NCBI GenBank assembly: GCA_032117595.1
Contig: JAULYZ010000052.1
Span: forward strand, 41,578 to 105,577
Direction: 5' to 3'
Length of the DNA stretch: 64,000 bases
Source: WLJO01 sp032117595
Lineage (GTDB): Bacteria > Actinomycetota > Acidimicrobiia > Acidimicrobiales > Ilumatobacteraceae
The notes below the pieces were generated by a model. The model saw only the letters and a list, made by a program, of their open reading frames with translations, made no database searches and had not been told where the DNA came from. A program made the position numbers and the translations under genes. Numbering within the stretch: the first letter of the stretch is position 1; every line of letters starts with the position of its first letter. Positions 43,330-51,613 of this stretch are shown here, piece by piece.

Positions 43330-44544
43330 ATGCCCGATTTCTCGCTCACCCTCAACGACGATCAGCAGCAGATCAGGGACTGGATCCACACCTTCGCCGT
43401 CGACGTGGTTCGACCCAACGCCCATGAGTGGGACGAGCGCGAGGAGTTCCCGTGGCCGGTCGTCCAGGAAGCCGCCAAGATCGGCCTCTACGGCGTGGAT
43501 TTCATGATCAACGCCATGTCGGACCCGTCCGGTCTCACCCTTCCGGTGGCGGTGGAGGAGCTGTTCTGGGGCGACGCCGGCATCGGAATGGCCATCATGG
43601 GCTCGGGTCTGGCCGCGGCCGGTATCTCGGGCAACGGCACACCCGAGCAGATGATCGAGTGGGTCCCCCAGTGCTACGGAACGGCCGACAATGTGCTGCT
43701 CGGTGCCTTCTGCGTCTCGGAGCCCGATGCCGGTTCCGATGTCTCGTCACTGCGAACCCGAGCCGTCTACGACGAAAAGACCGATGAGTGGGTCCTCAAC
43801 GGCACCAAGGCGTGGATCACCAACGGTGGCATTGCGAATGTCCACGTGGTGGTGGCGGCGGTCGACCCCGCACTCAAGGGGCGCGGCCAGGCCTCGTTCA
43901 TCGTCCCGCCCGGCACCAAGGGTCTGTCACAGGGCCAGAAGTACGCCAAGCACGGCATCAGAGCGTCGCACACGGCTGAAGTGGTGCTCGACGACGTCCG
44001 TGTGCCGGGCCGGTGCCTGCTCGGCGGCAAGGAGAAACTCGACGCAAAGCTCGCCCGCGCCCGCGAGGCCGGACGTACCGGCGAGGCGCAGCCCGCCATG
44101 AAGACCTTCGAGGCGACGCGGCCCACGGTCGGCGCGCAGGCGCTCGGTATTGCGCGGGCGGCCTATGAGTACGCGCTCGACTACGCCAAGGAGCGAGTTG
44201 CCTTTGGCCGCCCGATCATCATGAATCAGTCGATTGCGTTCAAGCTCGCCAACATGATCACCGAGATCGACGCAGCGCGGCTCCTCATCTGGCGTGCTGC
44301 GTGGCTCGGCCGCAACGGCGGCTTCAAGAACGGCGAGGGCTCGATGAGCAAGTACAAGGCCAGCGAGGTTGCCGTGTGGGTCACCGAGGAGGCCATCCAG
44401 ATCCTCGGCGGCAACGGCTACACCCGCGAGTACCCGGTTGAGCGCTGGCACCGCGACGCCAAGATCCACACGATTTTCGAGGGCACGTCGGAGATCCAGC
44501 AACTGGTGATCGCTCGGGCCATCTCCGGGCTCCGGATCGAGTAG
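43330..44544 (+). CDS. Acyl-CoA dehydrogenase
   Basis: 404 residues: FCVSEPDAGSDVSSLRTRA and NGTKAWITNGGIA (FAD contacts), ALDYAKERVAFGRPI, and IFEGTSEIQQLVIAR with the catalytic Glu region. It looks like a medium- or short-chain enzyme. The insertion around REAGRTGEAQPAMKTFEATRPT is longer than usual. ATG at 43330; monocistronic with 46 bases to the acyltransferase. Confidence 0.95.
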   Translation: MPDFSLTLNDDQQQIRDWIHTFAVDVVRPNAHEWDEREEFPWPVVQEAAKIGLYGVDFMINAMSDPSGLTLPVAVEELFWGDAGIGMAIMGSGLAAAGISGNGTPEQMIEWVPQCYGTADNVLLGAFCVSEPDAGSDVSSLRTRAVYDEKTDEWVLNGTKAWITNGGIANVHVVVAAVDPALKGRGQASFIVPPGTKGLSQGQKYAKHGIRASHTAEVVLDDVRVPGRCLLGGKEKLDAKLARAREAGRTGEAQPAMKTFEATRPTVGAQALGIARAAYEYALDYAKERVAFGRPIIMNQSIAFKLANMITEIDAARLLIWRAAWLGRNGGFKNGEGSMSKYKASEVAVWVTEEAIQILGGNGYTREYPVERWHRDAKIHTIFEGTSEIQQLVIARAISGLRIE

Positions 44545-44594
44545 CCAAGCACCGTCCACCATCTGCGTGGAGCAGGAGGCCAGACTGCTGGCTC

Positions 44595-44813
44595 ATGACA
44601 GCGGCTGACCATGCGGCAGGCGAAGGGACACGTACCGAGGTCGTGGTGCCCGGGGGATTGCCCGGGGCGACGGGGAACAATCCGGGCTTCGACGCCTGTC
44701 GTGCGCGGTTCGGGACCTTTCCCGAGTGCCCTCTGTGTGGGGGAGCGCTCGCACCGGAGCACGCGCACTTCAAGTGCCGTTCGTGCGGTTGGCGCGACAG
44801 TTGCTGCGATTGA
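44595..44813 (+). CDS. Small zinc-ribbon protein
   Basis: 72 residues. Two CxxC pairs (CPLCGG at 45 and CRSCGW at 61) plus a C-terminal CCD; the zinc-ribbon part fills the last third. The first 40 residues are Gly-rich and without family. ATG at 44595, 50 bases after the acyl-CoA dehydrogenase. Too short for confident function; possibly a regulatory or RNA-binding ribbon. Confidence 0.65.
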   Translation: MTAADHAAGEGTRTEVVVPGGLPGATGNNPGFDACRARFGTFPECPLCGGALAPEHAHFKCRSCGWRDSCCD

Positions 44814-45040
44814 GCACACCGCACTCCGTCAACGTCTTCCCGGACTCAGAATTGTTTCGAGGTTTCCAGCGATCTGTTCTGCAGATGTACGAAATGTCTC
44901 ACTGCTGCCGAAAGTGGCCGCGTCCGGTGCATGATTGTCCAAAGAGGACGCGCATTCTCGATGTGCCGAGAACCAGAGTGTCTCCATTGTCGGCGTGAGT
45001 CGTGCAGTGCGACCTCGTACTTTGTTGTGACTGAAGGCCT

Positions 45041-45056
45041 CTTTCTTCGGAAAGAA
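45041..45056 (+). promoter_or_regulatory. Hairpin with TTCG tetraloop
   Basis: TCTTTC, loop TTCG, GAAAGA: a perfect 6-bp stem with the very stable UUCG loop when transcribed. No T-tract follows. Could be an RNA stability or attenuation element. Confidence 0.35.
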
Positions 45057-45089
45057 GTCACTCGATACGGACTGTGATGTATTTGTTAT

Positions 45090-45101
45090 GGACGTACGTC
45101 C
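45090..45101. promoter_or_regulatory. Perfect 12-bp palindrome GGACGTACGTCC
   Basis: Lies 22 bases before the GTG of the histidine kinase. A symmetrical site at this place is a candidate binding site for the dimeric LuxR-type response regulator encoded two genes on, i.e. autoregulation. No matching second site was searched for outside the window. Confidence 0.4.
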
Positions 45102-45123
45102 AAAGAGACCATAAGTTGAAGTT

Positions 45124-46209
45124 GTGACATCCGAACTCGACACCGTGTCTACGTGTGCGTCGATGATCATGAAGCGGTCCGAACTGGTCTCGCGGCTCGA
45201 AGCGGCACCTCGATTCATTGCGCTTCACTCCGTTGAACTCGACCGTTCCGGAGTAGTGATCGACGCGCGACTGTTGTCGTGGAACGACTCCTACGAACGA
45301 CTCCGTCGATATCCGCTGAGCGAAGGGCTGTCGATGCTCGAGACGTATGTAGAGGGACCGAGCGCGGTCAATTGCGTGCGGCGGGCCTGGGAGGAAGGCA
45401 TTGCACATCAGTTGGTCGAGCACCGGGGCGGCGCCTCCGACGTGTACTGCCTGGACGGCTCGAGAATGGTCTTCGATGTCTGCTGGCTACGGTCTGGAGA
45501 CCATGTGGCCGAGGTCGCCACGGAGTTGCGGCTGCCGGGAGTGTCCACGACGAACGGCGGACTCCATTCGCAGGGGCTGTGCGCAAGTCCGGCGGAGGCG
45601 AAGGCCACGGTGCGCCGCGAGATCGGCGAGAACCTCCACGACTCGATCATCCAGCAACTCTTCGCCTCGGTGCTCACGCTGAACGCAGCGGCGTCGCGCA
45701 CAGCGGACGAGCAGCAGGCTTCGAGTCTCCAACTGGTCGCAACCACCCTTTCGGGGGCGATCACCGAGCTGCGCGGGATGATCAGCGGTCTGAAGGCTCC
45801 GGTGAACGGGTCGGTCCGCGACGATCTCGAGGAGGCAGTCGGTTTCATCGTCGAGTCCGCTGGCGTGCGCCTGTCGATCGACGTCGACGGTGCCCATGGG
45901 CAAACAGTCGACCGGGAGATGATGGGAACGGTCCGGATGGTCGCCCGGGAGCTCGTCTCGAACTCGGTGCGCCACGGCCAGGCCTCTGCGGTGTGGGTGC
46001 TGATCGAGTTCGGAACCCAGACACTCACCCTCACGGTCCACGACGACGGTGTGGGCCTCTGCCGTTCGGGGACGGCGGGTAACGGGCTCGTGAACCTCCG
46101 AGCTCGGGCCACTCGGCTGGGCGGCGCTCTGGAACTCCGGCAGCGACCCGGCGGCGGAACGACAGCAGTCTGGCAGGTACCCCTGTCAGTGAGAGAGGAT
46201 ATGGCGTGA
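45124..46209 (+). CDS. NarL-type sensor histidine kinase
   Basis: 361 residues, apparently soluble. A PAS-like N-terminal region (IDARLLSWNDSYERLRR, DVYCLDGSRMVFDVCW), then HisKA_3 with H172 (ENLHDSIIQQLFASVL), and an HATPase domain (ELVSNSVRHG, DDGVGL, GNGLVNLRARATRLGG, GTTAVWQVPL). No membrane helix, so a cytosolic signal is sensed. GTG at 45124; an ATG at about 45163 is possible. Overlaps the response regulator. Confidence 0.92.
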   Translation: MTSELDTVSTCASMIMKRSELVSRLEAAPRFIALHSVELDRSGVVIDARLLSWNDSYERLRRYPLSEGLSMLETYVEGPSAVNCVRRAWEEGIAHQLVEHRGGASDVYCLDGSRMVFDVCWLRSGDHVAEVATELRLPGVSTTNGGLHSQGLCASPAEAKATVRREIGENLHDSIIQQLFASVLTLNAAASRTADEQQASSLQLVATTLSGAITELRGMISGLKAPVNGSVRDDLEEAVGFIVESAGVRLSIDVDGAHGQTVDREMMGTVRMVARELVSNSVRHGQASAVWVLIEFGTQTLTLTVHDDGVGLCRSGTAGNGLVNLRARATRLGGALELRQRPGGGTTAVWQVPLSVREDMA

Positions 46210-46853
46210 GCGAAAATCCGATTCGGGTCGCCCTGTGCGACGACCATGCGATGGTGCGCGATGCCCTTGGCCTCGTCCTTGAGCATGAGCCCGATATCGA
46301 CGTGGTGGGTTCGGTCGCAACGAGCAACGAGATGTTGCAGCTGATTGGCACGCAGCGTCCCGATGTGGCGATCCTCGACCTCCGCCTTGCAGAGGAGTCC
46401 GGAGTCGATCTTGCCCAGCGAATCCGCTCGACGCATCCCGATTGCCGGATCGTCATGCTCACCGCAGCGGAGTCCGACCTCGCCCTCGTCAACTCGCACT
46501 CGGCCGGTGCTTCTGCCTTCCTCATGAAGACCGGCGACTTCGGTGCCTTGGTGAGTGCCGTGCGGAGGGTGGCGAGCGGCGAGCACCTCATCGACTCGCT
46601 TGCAGTGCGCGAAGCAACCCGTCGTCTCCGTATGAACGGCGCCTCGGTCATCGCCGAGCTCGACGACACCGACCGCCAGATCCTCAAGTTGATCGCCGCC
46701 GGCCACAGCGACAAGCAGATTGCCGAGTCGGTCTACCTGAGCCTGCAGACGGTGCGGAACCGTGTCTCGCGGCTGCTCAACCGTTTCGGCAAGGAGAACC
46801 GCACCCAGCTTGCGGTGTTCATTGCGCAGATCCTGCCCGAACTCGGTGGTTGA
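46206..46853 (+). CDS. LuxR/NarL-family response regulator
   Basis: 215 residues. Receiver domain with CDDH at 11-14, phospho-acceptor D58 (AILDLRLAEESG) and K107-region LMKTGD; C-terminal LuxR HTH (LDDTDRQILKLIAAGHSDKQIAESVYLSLQ). It starts inside the kinase stop (GTGA), so the pair is coupled. Target genes unknown; the palindrome at 45090 is a candidate. Confidence 0.95.
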   Translation: MSENPIRVALCDDHAMVRDALGLVLEHEPDIDVVGSVATSNEMLQLIGTQRPDVAILDLRLAEESGVDLAQRIRSTHPDCRIVMLTAAESDLALVNSHSAGASAFLMKTGDFGALVSAVRRVASGEHLIDSLAVREATRRLRMNGASVIAELDDTDRQILKLIAAGHSDKQIAESVYLSLQTVRNRVSRLLNRFGKENRTQLAVFIAQILPELGG

Positions 46854-46904
46854 TCTGCCGGGCTGACCACGCATCGGCCGTGACGGTGGATTGCGGGCAC
46901 GCAC

Positions 46905-47426
46905 ATGGATGATGGCCTCGACTGGTTGGGTCCGCGTGGACGCGATGGCGGGATCGACTCGATCCCGCTCCCCGTACCGGTGGGCGGGCTGTCGCTGTGT
47001 GGCAAGCACGCAGTGGGCGACGATGTCTCCGCAGCGCTCGCACGGTGCGGCGCGACGACGGTGATCTGCCTCGTGGAGCGCCATGAGATCGTCGATCGCT
47101 ACCCCCACTATGTCGAGTGGCTCCAACGCGAGGCGGGAAGGAGGGCCGTCTGGTTCCCTATCCACGACCTCCACGCACCCGCGCTCGACGACGCTGCGGC
47201 ACTGGTGGATCTCATCGTGGCGCGGGTGCACCGGGGTGAGCACCTCCTCATGCACTGCGCGGCCGGGATCGGGCGCGCAGGCACCATTGCGGCGTGCGTG
47301 CTGATCGCCCTGGGCATGGACCCGGCATCGGCACTCACCCACGTGGCGCAGCATCGCCCGATGGCCGGGCCCGAGGTGGGCCCACAGCGACTGCTCGTCG
47401 ACGCCTACGGGGCGCAGTTCGGGTGA
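46905..47426 (+). CDS. Protein-tyrosine/dual-specificity phosphatase-like protein
   Basis: 173 residues. The CX5R loop is complete: HCAAGIGRAGT with C118 and R124, and D88 (FPIHDLH) is a good general acid. Cytosolic, no signal peptide. It may dephosphorylate protein Tyr/Ser/Thr or a small phosphate ester. It is on the same strand 51 bases after the response regulator and 62 before the peroxiredoxin. Confidence 0.88.
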   Translation: MDDGLDWLGPRGRDGGIDSIPLPVPVGGLSLCGKHAVGDDVSAALARCGATTVICLVERHEIVDRYPHYVEWLQREAGRRAVWFPIHDLHAPALDDAAALVDLIVARVHRGEHLLMHCAAGIGRAGTIAACVLIALGMDPASALTHVAQHRPMAGPEVGPQRLLVDAYGAQFG

Positions 47427-47488
47427 GCCGGGTAGCGTGAGCCAACCAACGAGCCCCATTGAGTGGTCTCACCATCGAGGAGAGTGTC

Positions 47489-47971
47489 ATGAGCGTCAAG
47501 GTCGGCGATCGGATCCCGGATGTCCAGGTACACGTGCTGGGGGACAATGGCATGCCTGCGCCGGTACGGACCGGCGAGGTACTCGGCAGCGGAAAGGTCG
47601 TTCTTTTTGCTGTTCCCGGTGCCTTCACGCCCGGTTGCTCGCAGGTGCACCTTCCCGGCTACGTGAAGAACAGCGCTGATCTGCGGGCCAAGGGTGTCGA
47701 CAAGATCGTGTGCATCTCGGTGAACGATCCGTGGGTGATGGACGCATGGTCGAAGGCGCAGGGCGCCGGCGACATCGTCATGCTCGCCGATGGCACCGGA
47801 GCCTTCACCGATGCCATGGGCCTCTCGCTCGACGGCTCCGGATTCGGGCTCGGGATGCGCTCACAGCGCTACTCGGCGGTCATCAACAATGGTGTGGTGA
47901 CCGAACTCAACGTCGAGTCCGGGCCCGGCGTCGACGTGAGCGCCTGCGAAGTCATCATGAAGAAGCTCTGA
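47489..47971 (+). CDS. Prx5-type peroxiredoxin (redoxin)
   Basis: 160 residues. The peroxidatic Cys is C50 in GAFTPGCSQVHLPGY, the Prx5 signature; a further Cys near residue 155 (SACEVI) could resolve. Reduces hydrogen and organic peroxides with thiol donors. The ATG at 47489 has GAGGAGAG eight bases upstream. The selenoprotein candidate follows after three bases, so the two are one operon and likely partners in peroxide or thiol defence. Confidence 0.95.
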   Translation: MSVKVGDRIPDVQVHVLGDNGMPAPVRTGEVLGSGKVVLFAVPGAFTPGCSQVHLPGYVKNSADLRAKGVDKIVCISVNDPWVMDAWSKAQGAGDIVMLADGTGAFTDAMGLSLDGSGFGLGMRSQRYSAVINNGVVTELNVESGPGVDVSACEVIMKKL

Positions 47972-47974
47972 CGC

Positions 47975-49030
47975 ATGGCGCAGATCACCCTCATCGACAA
48001 CGGAAGTACGTACGAACTCGACGGTTCGCCAGTCGACGGTTCGCTTGCCGTGGATGCCGTCGGCTTCGCCCGGTCCACCGGTTGGGAACTGAAGCCCGAG
48101 GGGTTGTGCCGCGAAGAGGTCTGCATCCCGGTGCGTGATCGGTCGGCGCTCCTGCAGGACTCGATGCTCCGCCTCGACGAGTTCGCCCGGCTCGCCGGCC
48201 GGGTTGCGGTCGTCGATGTTGCACGCGGCGTGGCGGCTCTCGCCGACAGCGGGGGCCGGCGCAGTGAAGCGCTCGCCACCCTCGATGCCCCCGATTTCAC
48301 GCTCCCCGACATCCACGGCAAGCAGGTCTCGCTCAGCGACTTCGACCGGCGCAAGCGGCTGCTGCTCGCGTGGAGCAGTTGGTGAGGCTGTCGTTGGGAG
48401 CTGCCGGTCTGGCAGCCACTGCACGATGAACTGAGCGCCCGCGGCTTCACCGTCATTGCGGTGGCGCTCGACGCCGATGCCGATGCCGTACGCGAGTGGG
48501 CCACTCAGGAGCAGCTCACCTTTCCTGTTCTCGTGGACCGCCAGCACGTGGTCGCCGAGCTGTACGGGTTCACCAACGTCCCCGCCTCGGTCTGGATCGA
48601 CGAGAACCGAAAGGTGGTTCGTCCCGCCGACACCGCCATGGGCGATGACCGCTTCCGTGCGTTCACCAACGTGGATTCGAGCATTCACCACAACCTGTTG
48701 CGCCGCTGGGTCGTCGATGGGGTCCGCGACCTCGACGACAGCGGGGTGCGCGCAAACCAGATGCTCCCCGACGACGACACCCAACGCGCGCGACTCCACC
48801 GTCGAATCGGCATTGTGCTCGGTGATCGCGGCGACGACGCGGGCCGCGCCCACCACCTGCGCGAGGCCGAGCGCCTCGCCCCGATGGACTGGACCATTGT
48901 CCGCGGGAACATGCCGCTCTTCGGCGACGATCCCTTCGGCGAGAAGTTCTTCGAGTTCGCCGGCCGTTGGGCCGAGGCGGGCAGTCCGGGCTATCCGCTC
49001 GGCACCGGCCGCGAACAGCCGGAGGCCTGA
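47975..49030 (+). CDS. Probable selenocysteine-containing redoxin (TGA read-through at codon 137)
   Basis: 351 codons in one frame with a single internal TGA at 48383-48385. Residues 1-100 are an unassigned N-terminal domain with C45 and C50 (GLCREEVCIPVRD). Residues 104-245 are a redoxin/ResA-like thioredoxin fold: APDFTLPDIHGKQVSLSDF, LLLAWSSW-U137-G-C139-R-WELPVW, then GFTNVPASVWID with the cis-Pro. Residues 265-351 look like a TPR-like helical tail. U137 takes the place of the active-site cysteine, giving U-G-C. A SECIS-like hairpin follows. Three bases after the peroxiredoxin. A sequencing error TGC/TGT to TGA, or a pseudogene, is the alternative; the uninterrupted frame and hairpin argue against both. 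Automatic callers would split it at 48385 and restart at a GTG at 48461. Confidence 0.85.
48383..48416 (+). promoter_or_regulatory. UGA codon and bacterial SECIS-like hairpin
   Basis: UGA at 48383-48385, then 14 bases, then stem GCTGCC (48400-48405), loop GGTCT (48406-48410), stem GGCAGC (48411-48416). The stem is perfect and the loop lies 20 bases after the UGA. The loop is the same as in the E. coli fdhF SECIS recognised by SelB. The hairpin lies in the coding sequence for ELPVWQP, as bacterial SECIS elements do. Confidence 0.75.
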
Positions 49031-49046
49031 ACAACGCCCGAGTGAG

Positions 49047-49379
49047 TCACTTGCCCTGGGCGGGCGGCGTGTACTTCATCGTCGTGGCCGAGTTGACGAT
49101 GGCATCGAACTCAGGACCGTCGAACAGGCGCACGATCGAGAGTTCGGCGGCGCCGGCGGCCTTCACTGCCGAGATGAGCGCCACGGCACCGCTCGCGTCG
49201 GGAAAGTCGGCGATCACCACCGAGTCGTCGGTGCCGCTCGTCCAGTACTGACCGACGAAGGTTCCCCCGAGCGACTCGACGGCACCCTTCACCACCTTGG
49301 AACGTGCGGTGAGCCCCTCGCTCCTCGTGGCGGCGAGCCCCGCCGCGGTGTACTTGCCGATCAACATGAAACGAGCCAC
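49047..49379 (-). CDS. GYD-domain protein
   Basis: 110 residues: ARFMLIGKYTAAGLAATRSEG, LGGTFVGQYWTSGTDDSVVIADFPDASGAVALI. This is the dimeric alpha/beta GYD fold of unknown function, in which the G-x-Y-D triad varies (here GQYWTSG, DDSV). Convergent with the selenoprotein gene, 16 bases apart. Confidence 0.9.
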   Translation of the reverse strand: MARFMLIGKYTAAGLAATRSEGLTARSKVVKGAVESLGGTFVGQYWTSGTDDSVVIADFPDASGAVALISAVKAAGAAELSIVRLFDGPEFDAIVNSATTMKYTPPAQGK

Positions 49380-49452
49380 GAGAAAACCTCCGTGTGAGTG
49401 CGTGAACCGATCCGCGCAGGTCCCGGGAAGGTAGCGGCAGCCTTCGGCGCGG

Positions 49453-50364
49453 TCAACCGCCGCGGACGAACAGGCGACGGCCGATCGGGGCCATAGCGGG
49501 CAGCTCGCGCATGATGACGTCGTACCCCGGACGCCGCTCGAGCGATCGCCGGTCCATCATCGGGGTGGAGGCTCCCCGCAGGAGCGCTGTCATCGAGACG
49601 GGTCCGATGAGGGTCCACCACCAGCTCGAGGGGTTACCGGCAACGCCGAAGAGCCACACTCCCCACCACACCGTTGCCTCGCCGAAGTAGTTGGGGTGTC
49701 GCGACAGCCCCCAGAGGCCGCGGCGGCAGGGCTCGCCCGTGCCCGAGCGTCGGTGCGCACGCATCTGCTCGTCGGCGACGAACTGGAGCATCGCCGCAAG
49801 CACAATGACGCAAGCGGCTACCCAGTCGAGCGCTCCGAGCGGTTCGCGGCCCAGGGTCAGCGCGGCGTACATGCCGAGGCTCGCCAGCCACACCTGCATC
49901 GTGGGATAGAGATGCACGCCGGTGAAGTCGATGATCCACGGCGGGACCTTGGCGTCCTCGCGGAGCATCACGTAGCGCCAGTCCTCGTGCCCGAGACCTG
50001 ACCAGCCCCGGGCCCAGTTGGCGGTGAGGCGTACTGCCCACACGCCCAGCGCCACCATGAACAGCGCAGTGCGTCCCGCCGGGATTCCGGTTCCCTCGAC
50101 GGCGAATGCCCAGGCAAGCAGTGGCGGGATCACCGACCAGTACGCGTCGTACATGCTCGAGTTCCGCAGCACCAGCGATGAGATGAAGATGCCCACCGTG
50201 GCCACGAGGTCGGCGACGAGCGTGGAGACCAACGGGTGCAGATCCCGGAGGGCGATGAAGACCAGGATCGACAGAGCGCACACCACGGCGTAGACGGCGG
50301 TGACGAGGACGAGCGAGGCGCCCTTGGACGAGGGGCGCCACGCGGGGGAGGGGGACGCGCTCAC
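49453..50364 (-). CDS. DUF1295 / steroid 5-alpha-reductase-like membrane protein
   Basis: 303 residues with seven or eight membrane helices. The C-terminal LSRHPNYFGEATVWWGVWL is the NADPH/SAM-type signature shared by DUF1295 and isoprenylcysteine methyltransferase-like proteins. Role probably in lipid or isoprenoid reduction or methylation. GTG at 50364. Divergent from the glycosidase, 36 bases apart. Confidence 0.9.
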   Translation of the reverse strand: MSASPSPAWRPSSKGASLVLVTAVYAVVCALSILVFIALRDLHPLVSTLVADLVATVGIFISSLVLRNSSMYDAYWSVIPPLLAWAFAVEGTGIPAGRTALFMVALGVWAVRLTANWARGWSGLGHEDWRYVMLREDAKVPPWIIDFTGVHLYPTMQVWLASLGMYAALTLGREPLGALDWVAACVIVLAAMLQFVADEQMRAHRRSGTGEPCRRGLWGLSRHPNYFGEATVWWGVWLFGVAGNPSSWWWTLIGPVSMTALLRGASTPMMDRRSLERRPGYDVIMRELPAMAPIGRRLFVRGG

Positions 50365-50400
50365 GGCACGAGACCGTACCGGCTCGCTAGGGTCGCAGCG

Positions 50401-51597
50401 ATGGTGGGGCGGCGCTTCCCGAGGGACTTCGTGTGGGGTACGGCAACAGCCGCGCACCAAGTAGAGGGTGGCAACTGGAACTGCGACTGGTGGGACTGGG
50501 AGCACCGGGCCGGAACCCCCTGTGTCGAGCCGAGCCTCGATGCATGCGATCACTTCCACCGGTACCCAGACGACATCGCCACCATCGGCAGGCTGGGCCT
50601 CGGCTCGTACCGCTTCGGTGTGGAGTGGGCACGCGTGGAGCCCGAGGAGGGTTGTTTCTCGCGATCGGCACTCGACCACTACCGACGGATGGTGGCGACG
50701 TGTCACGAGCACGGTGTGGCGCCGGTCGTCACACTGCACCACTTCACCACGCCGCGATGGGTGGCGGCCGCCGGCGGGTGGGCCGAAGGAGACACCGCAG
50801 CGCGCTTCGAGCGGTACGTCGACCGTGTCGCCGCGCACCTCGGTGACGAGGTATCTGCCTGGTGCACCATCAACGAGCCGAACATGGTGTCCACCATCGG
50901 GTATCTGGTGGGCCAGTTCCCGCCCGGGGTGCGCGATCAATCGATGCGCAACCGGGTGAACGAGGTCTTCGTGGACGCGCACCGTCGCGCGGTTGGTGCC
51001 GTTCGGGCGAATTCGTCACGCCCGGTCGGGTTGACGCTCGCCATGCAGGAGATGGTTGCGGTCGCTGACGACGACGATGGCCTCGTCGCCGCACAGCAGC
51101 GAGTCGAGCGGGCGCTTGCCGGCCTCGAGACCCCGTTCCTCGACGCAGCAAGGGGCGATGATTTCATCGGCGTGCAGACCTACACCCGTGAGCGGTTCGG
51201 CCCGAAGGGCCGCCTCCCGGGTGAGGACGGCGTGCCGCTCACGATGATGGGTTACGAGTTCTGGCCGGAGGCACTCGGCTCCTGCATCCGCCGTGCGTGG
51301 GAGACCACCGGCGGTGTACCGATCCTCGTCACCGAGAACGGCATCAGCACCGACCACGACCCCGATCGGATCGAGTACGTGCGCCGCGCACTGCATGGCG
51401 TGCTCGACTGCATCGACGCCGGGATCGACGTGCGCGGCTACACGTACTGGAGCCTGCTCGACAACTTCGAGTGGGCGTACGGGTACCGGCCCACGTTCGG
51501 GCTCATCGCCGTGGACCGATTCACGATGGAACGCACGGTGAAGCCCAGCGCCGAGTGGCTCGGCAGCGTTGCCCGGGCCAACGAGCTCGCTGATTGA
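50401..51597 (+). CDS. GH1 family glycosidase (beta-glucosidase-like)
   Basis: 398 residues, slightly short for GH1 (430-470). Acid/base Glu in WCTINEPN, nucleophile Glu in ILVTENGIS; the start FPRDFVWGTATAAHQVEGG is the GH1 signature. No signal peptide, so cytosolic. Specificity not readable. ATG at 50401. Confidence 0.95.
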   Translation: MVGRRFPRDFVWGTATAAHQVEGGNWNCDWWDWEHRAGTPCVEPSLDACDHFHRYPDDIATIGRLGLGSYRFGVEWARVEPEEGCFSRSALDHYRRMVATCHEHGVAPVVTLHHFTTPRWVAAAGGWAEGDTAARFERYVDRVAAHLGDEVSAWCTINEPNMVSTIGYLVGQFPPGVRDQSMRNRVNEVFVDAHRRAVGAVRANSSRPVGLTLAMQEMVAVADDDDGLVAAQQRVERALAGLETPFLDAARGDDFIGVQTYTRERFGPKGRLPGEDGVPLTMMGYEFWPEALGSCIRRAWETTGGVPILVTENGISTDHDPDRIEYVRRALHGVLDCIDAGIDVRGYTYWSLLDNFEWAYGYRPTFGLIAVDRFTMERTVKPSAEWLGSVARANELAD

Positions 51598-51613
51598 GTC
51601 GGTTGCGCCCGGA

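Larger units (their letters stand above)
44814..45123. promoter_or_regulatory. Low-GC intergenic region before the two-component operon
   Basis: 310 bases without a convincing gene, visibly poorer in GC than the flanks. It contains the UUCG hairpin at 45041-45056 and the palindrome at 45090-45101, both just upstream of the histidine-kinase start. The rest holds nothing I can identify. Confidence 0.5.

Noticed and set aside
44829..45218. Possible minus-strand gene in the low-GC region
   Set aside because: Runs into the start of the histidine kinase, has no ribosome site and no family-like sequence.
48386..49030. Second, separate gene starting at the GTG at 48461
   Set aside because: It has no ribosome site, starts in mid-domain, and shares the frame with the part before the TGA; one gene with Sec explains it better.
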